Notes under the pieces: generated by a model
The model's database searches: none
What the model was told of the DNA's origin: nothing
The model's input: only the letters and a program-made list of their open reading frames with translations
Position numbers and translations under genes: made by a program
Assembly: GCF_006443685.1 (NCBI RefSeq)
Contig: NZ_VFYP01000003.1
Location: 62,001 to 126,000, forward strand
Source: Rhizobium glycinendophyticum
GTDB taxonomy: Bacteria > Pseudomonadota > Alphaproteobacteria > Rhizobiales > Rhizobiaceae
Direction: 5' to 3'
DNA length: 64,000 bases
Shown here: piece after piece, positions 16,656 to 24,551 of the stretch
How the letters are laid out: each line of letters opens with the position of its first letter
Position numbering within the stretch: position 1 is the stretch's first letter

Positions 16656-17782
16656 TCGGTATTCGGGCGCCCAGGGCCATGCCGTTGCTATTGGGGTTTG
16701 CAGCCCTTCTGCTCGCTTCGGGCCTCGCCCATGCCGCCTCGCCGCTCGGCGTCGGTGCAGCAGAGCCCTCCTACCAGCCGATGAGCGGACCATTCGCCCA
16801 TCTGCTTGTGTGGATCAACACCCATCAGCAGGCCTTTTACCGGTCGCTCACCACCGCACTGAAGGCAATGCGGGAAGATCCTTCTGCGCTCGCAACCCTG
16901 ATCGGCCTCTCCTTTGCTTACGGGGTCTTTCATGCGGCCGGCCCCGGCCACGGTAAAGCGGTCATTTCCTCCTACATGCTTGCCAATGAGATCGAACTCA
17001 AGCGCGGTATACTCGTCGCCTTCGTCTCCGCTCTCCTCCAGGCTCTGGTTGCGATTGCCGTCGTCGGCGCCGCCTATTTCGTGCTGCGCGGCACGGCGAT
17101 CACCATGACGGTTGCCACCCAGGCGCTAGAGACGGCAAGCTATGCGATGATCGTCCTTTTCGGGGTCTGGCTTCTCGTTCGCAAGCTCAAGGTGTCTTTC
17201 TCGCCTTCCTTGCGGGGTACACAAACAGCGTCTCCGCTATTCGATGGAGCCGCGGCAGCGGCAGGCCAGGCCGGCACCACGGCGTCACTCTTTGCCGCCT
17301 CGGAAGAACAGGTCGGTGCGCCCAAGCTTTCACCTGCCCAGACCTCGCGCTTTCGAGCCGATGCAATTGCCCACGGCCATGACGCGCTTGCACCGGGATC
17401 GATCTGTCACGAATGCGGCATGACCCACGTACCCGACCCCGCCACGTTGCGCATGAATGCTTTCGGCCTGCGTGATGCGTGGTCTGCCGTCATTGCGGTC
17501 GGTTTGCGCCCGTGTTCAGGCGCACTTCTGGTGATGACCTTTGCGCTCTTGAACGGTCTGGTGCTTGGCGGCGTGCTTTCGGTCCTCGCCATGGCGCTTG
17601 GAACGGCCATCACTGTCTCGGCCCTAGCAAGCCTCGCCGTCGGCGCAAAAGGGCTGGCGCTGCGGCTTTCCGGCCCCGGTTCGCGCCGTGCCGGCATGGT
17701 GGCAAGCGGCATCGAAATCGGCGCCGCTGTGCTGGTCACCCTCCTCGGCGCCCTGCTCCTGGCGGCAAGCCTTCAGGCATGA
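16649..17782 (+). CDS. NicO-family nickel/cobalt (or related metal) transporter
   Basis: A 377-residue membrane protein of about seven helices. The NicO metal-recognition motifs are present: HAAGPGHGKAVISSY in an early helix and VGLRPCSGALLVMTFAL in a later one. Between helices lies a cytoplasmic loop of about 110 residues (about 190-275) with a HGHDALAPGSICHECGMTH segment containing four His and two Cys, a probable metal-sensing or sequestering element. It overlaps the DUF1007 gene, so the two are translated together. NicO relatives include RcnA exporters; DUF1007-linked members are often thought to move nickel, cobalt or zinc. Direction and substrate are not decided by sequence. Confidence 0.85.
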   Translation: MLIGIRAPRAMPLLLGFAALLLASGLAHAASPLGVGAAEPSYQPMSGPFAHLLVWINTHQQAFYRSLTTALKAMREDPSALATLIGLSFAYGVFHAAGPGHGKAVISSYMLANEIELKRGILVAFVSALLQALVAIAVVGAAYFVLRGTAITMTVATQALETASYAMIVLFGVWLLVRKLKVSFSPSLRGTQTASPLFDGAAAAAGQAGTTASLFAASEEQVGAPKLSPAQTSRFRADAIAHGHDALAPGSICHECGMTHVPDPATLRMNAFGLRDAWSAVIAVGLRPCSGALLVMTFALLNGLVLGGVLSVLAMALGTAITVSALASLAVGAKGLALRLSGPGSRRAGMVASGIEIGAAVLVTLLGALLLAASLQA

Positions 17783-17789
17783 GTGCCAG

Positions 17790-18197
17790 TCAGGACTGAT
17801 CGCCTTCATGGCTACGCTGATAGCGCGAGCGGAACCACAGGATCAGGAACATCGCCATCAGCCCGATCGCACCCACGAAGGCTCCAAGCTCCGGCGAATA
17901 GGAGCCGAGCCACAGCACGATAGTCGGCAGCAGCAGAAGAAGCCCGACGACCACGGCGACCACGATGGCAGCCGAGGAGGCCGGCGATTTTGCCGGGCTG
18001 GGCGCTACAGCACCTTCGGCGCGCGGCCTGCGCTTCGGCGCCGGCAGGAAACGGAAGGCATAGACCGCAATGCCGATCAGCACACAGATCCCGACCGAAT
18101 AGGCAATGGTCGTGTTGAGATAGCTGCCATAGGCGAGCGCCGCAACGACCAGCACCGTGCCGACATTCAGGATGATGCTGAAGATGTTCTTTTCCAC
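17790..18197 (-). CDS. small four-helix inner membrane protein of unknown function
   Basis: A 135-residue protein with four predicted membrane segments (about residues 7-24, 30-50, 75-97 and 103-122). A basic Pro/Ala-rich loop (PAPKRRPRAEGAV) lies between the second and third. I do not recognise a named family. Its stop lies 7 bp from the stop of the convergent NicO gene. It lies 19 bp downstream of the GNAT gene on the same strand and is probably co-transcribed with it. Confidence 0.7.
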   Translation of the reverse strand: MEKNIFSIILNVGTVLVVAALAYGSYLNTTIAYSVGICVLIGIAVYAFRFLPAPKRRPRAEGAVAPSPAKSPASSAAIVVAVVVGLLLLLPTIVLWLGSYSPELGAFVGAIGLMAMFLILWFRSRYQRSHEGDQS

Positions 18198-18216
18198 GAA
18201 ACCGTCTTTCCCTGTC

Positions 18217-18906
18217 TTAAGCCTGTTTGGCGGCGAGGCCAGCCCGTAGGTCTTCCAGCTTCTGCTTCTGCTTTCCCTCGCCGTCGAAGTTCTCCGGCGA
18301 AAGCCAGGCCTCGAAAGCAGCAGCCAACAAAGGCCATTCGCCGTCTATCATCGAAAACCACGCCGTGTCGCGGTTCTTGCCCTTGGACAGCATGTGCTGG
18401 CGAAACACGCCTTCAAACTGGAAACCGTAACGCAGTGCCGAAGCCTTGCTCGGCGCATTCTCGTTGTGGCACTTCCACTCGTAGCGGCGATATCCCAGAT
18501 CCTCGAACACGTGCTTTGCGAGCAGGTAATGCGCTTCGGTCGCGAGCGGTGTCCGGCTCATGTCGGGCCCATGCGCCACGCCGCCGATCTCCACCACGCC
18601 ATTCGCCGGATCAGGCCGCATGTAGTTGGCCATGCCGACCACCTTGCCGGTCGCCTTGTCGCGAAACACCTCCGTGACCCAGCCGCCTTTCTGCACGCCG
18701 GTGAGCCAGGCATCGAAATCCTCAATGCCGCCGAAATCGGGCTGGGTGAAATAGGTGAGCAGCGGATTGATCTGCATTCCGCCAAGCCCATCCCACAGTG
18801 CCTGCAGATGCGTCGCGCGGTCATAGGGTTCGATAACGACGAAACGCCCCTCCAGCCTGACCGGCTGGGGAGCGGCACATCCCTTGAAGGTGGACAGATC
18901 GCGCAT
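18217..18906 (-). CDS. GNAT-family acetyltransferase (RimJ/RimL type)
   Basis: A 229-residue protein of the RimJ/RimL-like acetyltransferase group. Recognisable parts are the N-terminal LEGRFVVIEPYDRATHLQALW, the core KATGKVVGMANYMRPDPANGVVEIG, and the acetyl-CoA region FEDLGYRRYEWKCHNENAPS with ALRYGFQFEGVFRQHM. This combination is typical of enzymes that acetylate amino groups of proteins or small molecules. The target is unknown. It heads a short transcript with the four-helix membrane protein gene 19 bp downstream. Confidence 0.87.
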   Translation of the reverse strand: MRDLSTFKGCAAPQPVRLEGRFVVIEPYDRATHLQALWDGLGGMQINPLLTYFTQPDFGGIEDFDAWLTGVQKGGWVTEVFRDKATGKVVGMANYMRPDPANGVVEIGGVAHGPDMSRTPLATEAHYLLAKHVFEDLGYRRYEWKCHNENAPSKASALRYGFQFEGVFRQHMLSKGKNRDTAWFSMIDGEWPLLAAAFEAWLSPENFDGEGKQKQKLEDLRAGLAAKQA

Positions 18907-19005
18907 GGCGGGCCTCCGGCTAACTGATTGCCTGAGGCTTAGGCCACCGGCCCGCCAAAGGCAACTGTCGGAGTAAGGCGCCGCCCTGCCCCGATGCCGA
19001 AGGCT

Positions 19006-19704
19006 TTAAAGGCTGACCTTGGCAGACGATACCGTCGCCTCTATATGGTCGACCAGCGCATCGGCAAGGCCGAGACGACCGGCCAGCATGTCGAGATAGC
19101 CGCGCTCCGTGCGTGTATCCGGCTCGATCGCCAGCCGCGAGGCGGTGTAGAGCTCAACCTTCTGCTCTTCCGTCAAAGCAGAAGCGACCAGCGCATCCAT
19201 GTCCGTCGGCTTGGCGAGCTCGCCTTCGATGAAGGCTTCAGCTTCGGACCCCAGCCCCGATAGCTGGATCTTCTCCATGATCCGCCCGCGCTCCTGCGCA
19301 TCAATATGGCCATCCGCCTTGGCGGCGGCAATCATGGCGCGTAAGAGGCCAATCGCAAAGTCATGGGTGATCGCAGCGGGCTCGGTGCTGAAGGGCGAAT
19401 CCGAGGGCGGCGGCAGGAGCTCCGGCAGCGCCTGCTTCGGCTCCGGCGCCTGCCCGGACTGATAATTCTTGTAGGCCTGATACCCGAGACCGGCGATCAC
19501 GGCGAGACCACCCAGCTTCAGGGCGCTGCCGCCGAGCGAACGGCCGGTCTTCGTGCCGAGCAGGACGGTCGCCAGTGCGCCCGCCTTCCAGGGATTGGCC
19601 TTGGCCAGCCCCACCAGATCGGTCCCCTTCTGGCCGATCGAGCCAGTGGTTCCGGGCATCTGCGATCCCAGGAATTGGTCCAGCAGTTTTTTGGCGTCGA
19701 ACAT
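19006..19704 (-). CDS. DUF533 (YebE/TerB-like) membrane-associated protein
   Basis: A 232-residue protein. The N-terminal half carries a Gly-rich hydrophobic segment (LKLGGLAVIAGLGYQAYKNY, about residues 62-81), and the C-terminal half is the helical TerB-like DUF533 domain (LLRAMIAAAKADGHIDAQE, with the acidic D-H-I-D motif). Family members are inner-membrane associated and poorly characterised. The KDPG aldolase gene ends about 100 bp downstream in the same direction, but the gap suggests separate transcription. No clue to partners is visible. Confidence 0.85.
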   Translation of the reverse strand: MFDAKKLLDQFLGSQMPGTTGSIGQKGTDLVGLAKANPWKAGALATVLLGTKTGRSLGGSALKLGGLAVIAGLGYQAYKNYQSGQAPEPKQALPELLPPPSDSPFSTEPAAITHDFAIGLLRAMIAAAKADGHIDAQERGRIMEKIQLSGLGSEAEAFIEGELAKPTDMDALVASALTEEQKVELYTASRLAIEPDTRTERGYLDMLAGRLGLADALVDHIEATVSSAKVSL

Positions 19705-19806
19705 TATGGTCTCCTTGTTCAGCGTCTCGTTCCCTAGATAGGGATGGAGACGCTGAATGCAATTGGAGACCGCCGGTTCCGCCCGGCGCGTCCGTTCAAG
19801 AGAATG

Positions 19807-20445
19807 TCAACCCTTGAGGGCCGCCGCTTCGCTGGCAAGCTTGGTGATGCCGGCCCAGTCGCCGGCGGTCACCAGTTCTTTCGGCGCAACCCAGGAGCCG
19901 CCGACGCAGACGACGTTCGGCAGGGAAAGATAGTCCATCGCATTCTTCAGCGAGATCCCGCCGGTCGGGCAAAACAGCGTACCGGCGAGCGGCGAGGAGA
20001 GCGCCTTCAGATAGGCGGCACCACCGGCCTGTTCGGCCGGGAAGAACTTCAAGACCTCATACCCCTCTTCGCGCAGCGCCATAACTTCCGAGGCGGTGGC
20101 CGCACCGGGCAGCAGCGGAATATCCGACTGCCGCGCCACATCGAGCAGTTCCTGAGTCGTGCCCGGGCTGACGATGAACTGCGAACCGGCATCGACCGCT
20201 GCGGCATAATGGCTCGCATTGAGGATCGTGCCGGCGCCGACGACGGCGCCTTCGACTTCTTCGGCGACGAGCCGAACGGCTTCGAGGGCTGCCGCCGTGC
20301 GCAGCGTGATCTCGATTGCCTTCAGACCGCCTGCCACCAGAGCCCGCGCCAGCGGCACGGCTGACTTGGCATCCTCGATGATCAGCACCGGAACTACCGG
20401 CTGGAGCTTCAGGGTGGTGAGCAGCTTGTCGGTTTTTTCGCCCAT
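19807..20445 (-). CDS. eda: 2-dehydro-3-deoxy-phosphogluconate (KDPG) aldolase
   Basis: A 212-residue class I aldolase of the Entner-Doudoroff pathway. It splits KDPG into pyruvate and glyceraldehyde 3-phosphate. Residue numbering matches the E. coli enzyme: E45 and R49 (EITLRT) and the Schiff-base lysine K133 (VLKFFPAE), with the phosphate-binding PTGGIS. The start at 20445 is chosen from the conserved N terminus and an AGAGG site; the upstream open frame has no similarity. No edd or zwf gene is adjacent, so the pathway is dispersed. Confidence 0.93.
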   Translation of the reverse strand: MGEKTDKLLTTLKLQPVVPVLIIEDAKSAVPLARALVAGGLKAIEITLRTAAALEAVRLVAEEVEGAVVGAGTILNASHYAAAVDAGSQFIVSPGTTQELLDVARQSDIPLLPGAATASEVMALREEGYEVLKFFPAEQAGGAAYLKALSSPLAGTLFCPTGGISLKNAMDYLSLPNVVCVGGSWVAPKELVTAGDWAGITKLASEAAALKG

Positions 20446-20596
20446 GGCAGAGGCCTCTTTAAAACGATTAGATCGGCGTTTTACTAGCGCGCGTGACAGT
20501 CCTTGTCGAGCGACCCCTAGCACGGAATCTTTCCGGTTTCCTAACAGCAACGCCTCGTCTATGGTTGCATTGCGTAATTTTTCGGAGCGAGTGTGT

Positions 20597-21085
20597 ATGG
20601 CGAAGGAAATCGAACGCAAGTTTCTCGTCCGCGACGATGGCTGGAAAGAGGGCGTCACGTCCCGGACCCGGATCAAGCAAGCCTATATCGCCGCAGAAGC
20701 CGATCGCTCGGTGCGCATCCGCACCCGCAACGACGAGACGGCACAGCTGACGATAAAATTCGGCAATGGTGTTCTGACACGAGACGAATTCGAATACCAA
20801 ATCCCCCATGACGACGCTGTTGAAATGATTGAATTCGCCACCGGCAACGTCATTGAGAAGACGCGGCATACGGTCGATTTCGAAGGGTTCACCTGGGAGA
20901 TCGACGTGTTCGAAGGCGCTTATCGCGGGCTGGTGATCGCCGAGGTCGAGATGGCCTCGGAAACCGACGATCCCTCGCTGCCGGCCTGGCTTGGCCGCGA
21001 AGTGACCGGCGACAAACGCTATTCCAATCAGGCGCTGGCCACCCAGCGACTGCGGCCGGAGCTGGTGCATGCCATATCGCATTAG
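20597..21085 (+). CDS. CYTH-domain protein (inorganic triphosphatase-like)
   Basis: A 162-residue CYTH (triphosphate tunnel) protein. The hallmark ExExK motif is at the N terminus (KEIERKFLV), followed by basic strands ([18 protein letters not shown]) and the acidic strands DEFEYQIP and EIDVFEG that line the tunnel and bind metal. Related enzymes hydrolyse inorganic triphosphate. The ATG at 20597 begins the motif directly. It overlaps the CHAD gene by 17 bp, so the pair corresponds to the fused CYTH-CHAD protein (YgiF) of enterobacteria, split here into two polypeptides. Confidence 0.9.
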   Translation: MAKEIERKFLVRDDGWKEGVTSRTRIKQAYIAAEADRSVRIRTRNDETAQLTIKFGNGVLTRDEFEYQIPHDDAVEMIEFATGNVIEKTRHTVDFEGFTWEIDVFEGAYRGLVIAEVEMASETDDPSLPAWLGREVTGDKRYSNQALATQRLRPELVHAISH

Positions 21086-21995
21086 GCCGGACCGGGATCT
21101 CCCGACGGAGCTTCGCTCCGTTGCCCGCCGCCAGCTCGATCACGCCATCACCGTCCTTCAGGCGAAGCCTGATGGTCTTCACGAGGCAATTCATGAAGCC
21201 CGCAAGAAGTTCAAGCGCGTCCGCAATCTCCTTCGCCTCGTCGCCCATGCAGACAAAGCCTTCTTCAAGCAACAGAATACGAGCCTCGGGGCCGCCGCAC
21301 GCAGCCTGTCGCGCATTCGCGATGCGACAGCACTCATGGAGACCGTAACGCATCTGACGACATTTGCGAACGAGGAAGAAGCAGAGACGCTGGACGCGAC
21401 CCGCACCGTGCTCGAACTGCGCCGGGACGAGATTGCAGCGCAAGAGACGGATCTCGAGGAGAAAGTTGCAGGCGTGATCGCCGATTGCCGCCTTTCGCTC
21501 GGTGCACTCGAAGCCCTCGACCTGCCTTCGAAGGCGGGCCCGGCCGCACGCCTGATAGCCAAGGGCTGGCTGAAGGCGCTCAAGCGTGCCCACGCAGCCC
21601 TGGACGGCTGCAAAAGTGAAGGTCATGGCGAGTCCTTTCACGACTTGCGCAAGTCCGCTCAGGCCCACTGGATGAACCTCTCGCTGCTGCGCGACCTCTG
21701 GCCCAGTGCCTTTGCCGCCAAGAGCCGCGATGCAAAAATCCTGGTGGACCTGCTCGGCCACGAGCACGACCTGACGGTTCTGACGGAACTCTTCGACACG
21801 GAGCCAGATCTGTTTGGCAGCGGCGAAGACCAGTCCTTCCTGCTCGCCATCATCATCCGGCGCCAGCAGGACCTGCGCCGCGAGGCGCTGGCTCTCGCCG
21901 AAATCGTCTTTTCCGACGGCGCACGCCGGGAGGCCGACGTGATCGAAACGCTGTGGACCGCTGCTGCTATCGGCAAGATTACCGGTCACGGCTGA
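21069..21995 (+). CDS. CHAD-domain protein
   Basis: A 308-residue, all-helical, highly charged CHAD protein. Conserved histidine- and lysine-bearing helices are seen in HEAIHEARKKFKRVRNLLRL and ESFHDLRKSAQAHWMNLSLL, then LGHEHDLTVLTE. CHAD domains bind polyphosphate through basic surfaces. The start codon overlaps the end of the CYTH gene by 17 bp, indicating translational coupling and a joint role in tri- or polyphosphate metabolism. No ppk or ppx gene is adjacent. Confidence 0.9.
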   Translation: MPYRIRPDRDLPTELRSVARRQLDHAITVLQAKPDGLHEAIHEARKKFKRVRNLLRLVAHADKAFFKQQNTSLGAAARSLSRIRDATALMETVTHLTTFANEEEAETLDATRTVLELRRDEIAAQETDLEEKVAGVIADCRLSLGALEALDLPSKAGPAARLIAKGWLKALKRAHAALDGCKSEGHGESFHDLRKSAQAHWMNLSLLRDLWPSAFAAKSRDAKILVDLLGHEHDLTVLTELFDTEPDLFGSGEDQSFLLAIIIRRQQDLRREALALAEIVFSDGARREADVIETLWTAAAIGKITGHG

Positions 21996-22030
21996 ACACG
22001 CATGATTGCCACCCCGGTTTCACCCCGCCC

Positions 22031-22726
22031 ATGAGTCGCTCGCAACGCCTCCTCTTTCTGTTGCAGGTTTTGCGGCGCCACCGTTTTCCGGTGAGCGGGG
22101 CGACACTTGCCGCAGAGACAGGTGTTTCGTTGCGAACCCTCTACCGCGACATTGCAACCCTGCAATCGGAAGGCGCCGATATCGAGGGCGAGCCCGGCAT
22201 CGGCTATGTCCTGCGTCCCGGCTACATGCTGCCGCCGCTGATGTTCACCCGCGAGGAGATCGAGGCGCTGATGCTCGGCTTCCGTTTCGTTGAAAAGCGG
22301 ACCGACGAGGCGATCGCCGCGGCCGCCCACAATGCACTCGCCAAGATCGATGCCGTATTGCCGGAAGACCTGCGTCGCGATATGGCCGAGGTACCGCTGC
22401 TCGTCGGCCCAGGGGCCCCGCTTGCCAACGAACGGATCGACCTTCAAATGCTGCGTCAGGCGCTGCGCAATGAAAGGCCCCTCCTCCTCGCTTATCGCGA
22501 TCAGCACGGCAAGGTCTCCAGCCGCGCCGTCTGGCCTTGTGCCCTGACGTTCTTCGACGGCGTCCGCGTTCTGGTTGCCTGGTGCACGTTGCGGGAGGAT
22601 TTTCGCCATTTCCGCACCGACCGGATCGAAAGCGCGACAGCTGGCGAGACCCGCTACCCCAAGCGCCGCTCCGCCCTTCTCAAGGCCTGGCGCCAGAAAA
22701 ACTCTATTCCAGACAACATCGGATGA
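22031..22726 (+). CDS. YafY-type helix-turn-helix/WYL transcriptional regulator
   Basis: A 231-residue regulator. The N-terminal DeoR-like helix-turn-helix is visible (RHRFPVSGATLAAETGVSLRTLYRD), then the linker DIEGEPGIGYVLRPGYMLPP, and a WYL-like effector domain (LLLAYRDQHGKVSSRAVWP, then VAWCTLREDFRHFRTDRI). I start at the ATG at 22031 because it begins the helix-turn-helix. It lies 66 bp ahead of the glyoxalase-family gene on the same strand, and may regulate it. The ligand is unknown. Confidence 0.88.
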   Translation: MSRSQRLLFLLQVLRRHRFPVSGATLAAETGVSLRTLYRDIATLQSEGADIEGEPGIGYVLRPGYMLPPLMFTREEIEALMLGFRFVEKRTDEAIAAAAHNALAKIDAVLPEDLRRDMAEVPLLVGPGAPLANERIDLQMLRQALRNERPLLLAYRDQHGKVSSRAVWPCALTFFDGVRVLVAWCTLREDFRHFRTDRIESATAGETRYPKRRSALLKAWRQKNSIPDNIG

Positions 22727-22792
22727 TCATGCTGACACTTTTTGGCAGCAGGAAGGAATAACCTCCCGTCATCAACCAAGCAGGAGATGACG

Positions 22793-23158
22793 ATGACCCC
22801 CGCAATGACCATCCTCTATGTCGAAAACGCCGCAGTGAGCGCCGACTTCTATGAGAAGCTTTTCGGCATCAAGCCGACGGACCGTGCCGAAACCTTCTCG
22901 CTCTTCCATTTGCCTACAGGTCTCGTACTTGGCCTCTGGAGCCGCGCTGGCGTCGAGCCCGAAGCCCAGGTCACTGGTGGCGGCTGCGAACTTGCGATCC
23001 GCGCACCTGGCGCCGCTGACGTCGATGCCACCCACGCCCGCTGGTCCGCACTCGGTATCCCGGTTCTTCAGCCACCCGTGGAAGCCGATTTCGGCCGGAC
23101 CTTCACGGTATCTGACCCGGACGGCCACCGCATCCGAGTCTTCAACCCGCCGGCCTGA
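22793..23158 (+). CDS. glyoxalase/bleomycin-resistance family (VOC) protein
   Basis: A 121-residue single-domain vicinal-oxygen-chelate protein. It has two beta-alpha-beta-beta-beta modules: TILYVENAAVSADFYEKLFG at the start and FTVSDPDGHRIRVFNP at the end. The second ATG of two (22793) is used because AGGAG lies 6 bases before it. Such small VOC proteins act as isomerases, dioxygenases or antibiotic-binding proteins. The specific activity is unknown. It is likely co-transcribed with the YafY-type regulator gene just upstream. Confidence 0.85.
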   Translation: MTPAMTILYVENAAVSADFYEKLFGIKPTDRAETFSLFHLPTGLVLGLWSRAGVEPEAQVTGGGCELAIRAPGAADVDATHARWSALGIPVLQPPVEADFGRTFTVSDPDGHRIRVFNPPA

Positions 23159-23264
23159 TCGAGGTATCGATACGATGATGGGCGAAAATTGACAGACTTC
23201 AAACTTCGCTCGTCGCGCGGAAATCCGTTGCACGCCAAGGGCCGAGGCGGTATTTCGCAAGGCC

Positions 23265-24209
23265 ATGACACAGATCGATCAAGCCCCACGCCATGAAGAA
23301 GGCGACGCCTTCCTGGTTGCCGCCCTCTACCACTTTGCCCGGTTTCCGCGCTTCGAGAGTTTTCGCGAGCCATTGGAGAGCCTGTGCAAGACCGAGGGCG
23401 TGAAGGGCACGCTGCTGATCGCCCATGAGGGCATCAACGGAACGATTGCCGGAACCGATGCAGCGATTGCCAAGGTTCTGGCCTTCATCCGCAGCCAGCC
23501 GGAGTTCGAAAGCCTTGAGCACAAGGAAAGCCGGGCGTCGAAAATGCCGTTTCTCCGCATGAAGGTGCGGCTGAAGAAGGAGATCGTGACCATGGGTGTC
23601 GAGAACATCGACCCCAATGAGATCGTCGGCACCTATGTCGATCCGAAAGAATGGAACGAGCTGATTTCCGACCCCGAGACCATCGTCATCGACACGCGCA
23701 ACGATTACGAGACCGCCATCGGAAACTTCCGCGGCGCGGTCGATCCGAACACCAAGACCTTCCGCGAATTTCCGGATTGGGTGAAGAACAATCCCGGCCT
23801 GCACAACAAGCCGAAGATCGCCATGTATTGCACCGGCGGCATCCGATGCGAAAAGGCGACCGCCTTCATGAAGCAACAGGGCTTCGACGAGGTCTACCAC
23901 CTCAAGGGCGGCATCCTGAAATATCTGGAGGAAGTGCCGGAAGAACAGAGCCTTTGGGACGGCGCCTGCTTCGTCTTTGACGAACGCGTCTCGGTCACCC
24001 ATGGCCTGAAAGAGGGCAATCACAAGCTCTGCCACGCCTGCCGCAATCCGATCACCGTAGAAGAACTGACCCATCCCCATTACGAGGAAGGCGTGTCCTG
24101 CAGCCATTGTTACGAGAGCCGCACCGAAGCCGATCGCGATCGCTATCGCCAGCGCCAGTTGCAGATAGCGCTGGCGAAGAAGCGCGGCGAAAAGCACATC
24201 GGCGGCTGA
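23265..24209 (+). CDS. trhO: tRNA uridine(34) hydroxylase, rhodanese family
   Basis: A 314-residue YceA-type protein. The N-terminal domain contains [13 protein letters not shown], and the rhodanese domain has the catalytic loop CTGGIRC with C189 as the active cysteine and C195 beside it. A C-terminal cysteine-rich segment (CHACRNPIT, then CSHCYES) is typical of the family. The enzyme hydroxylates uridine 34 in tRNA as a step to cmo5U/mo5U, dependent on prephenate-independent oxygen chemistry. The gene is monocistronic and ends at a hairpin shared with the convergent small gene. Confidence 0.92.
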   Translation: MTQIDQAPRHEEGDAFLVAALYHFARFPRFESFREPLESLCKTEGVKGTLLIAHEGINGTIAGTDAAIAKVLAFIRSQPEFESLEHKESRASKMPFLRMKVRLKKEIVTMGVENIDPNEIVGTYVDPKEWNELISDPETIVIDTRNDYETAIGNFRGAVDPNTKTFREFPDWVKNNPGLHNKPKIAMYCTGGIRCEKATAFMKQQGFDEVYHLKGGILKYLEEVPEEQSLWDGACFVFDERVSVTHGLKEGNHKLCHACRNPITVEELTHPHYEEGVSCSHCYESRTEADRDRYRQRQLQIALAKKRGEKHIGG

Positions 24210-24220
24210 GCGCCGCCGAT
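24198..24220. terminator. hairpin at the end of trhO
   Basis: The stem ATCGGCGGC/GCCGCCGAT (9 bp) has a 5-base loop that contains the trhO stop codon. It lies between convergent genes. There is no T-run, so termination by this hairpin alone is uncertain. Confidence 0.45.
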
Positions 24221-24232
24221 TGCCAGTGTCTG

Positions 24233-24481
24233 TCAGCCTGAGATCAGGTCGCCGCGTTGCCACTCGCGCCGGCCCCAATTGCGCAGGCGCATGCGGGGTG
24301 CGACGGCATAGGCGAAGAACGGCGCAGCGACAAAGCTGGTGACGACGACCAGAGGCAGCAGGACCTTTGCCTGTGCTGCCAGGGCCGGCACGGACAGAAC
24401 GATAATGGCACCGGTCCCGAAGATCACGGCGTTGATCATCATGCTGCAGACGATGCGCAGCCAGGTGTCTGTGGTGAACAT
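24233..24481 (-). CDS. small inner membrane protein of unknown function
   Basis: An 82-residue protein with two membrane segments: about residues 8-30 (IVCSMMINAVIFGTGAIIVL) and 35-56 (KVLLPLVVVTSFVAAPFFAY). The C-terminal tail is basic and soluble (RMRLRNWGRREWQ). The ATG at 24481 follows GGGAGAA, a good ribosome site, which supports a real gene; the longer open frame upstream has none. Family not recognised. It lies downstream of the GGDEF-EAL gene on the same strand. Confidence 0.7.
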   Translation of the reverse strand: MFTTDTWLRIVCSMMINAVIFGTGAIIVLSVPALAAQAKVLLPLVVVTSFVAAPFFAYAVAPRMRLRNWGRREWQRGDLISG

Positions 24482-24551
24482 GGCAATTCTCCCTTTCTCT
24501 CCAAAGGAAGCACTGAACGGCCCGTTTGTTCCAGCGTAACTGCGGTTCGCT

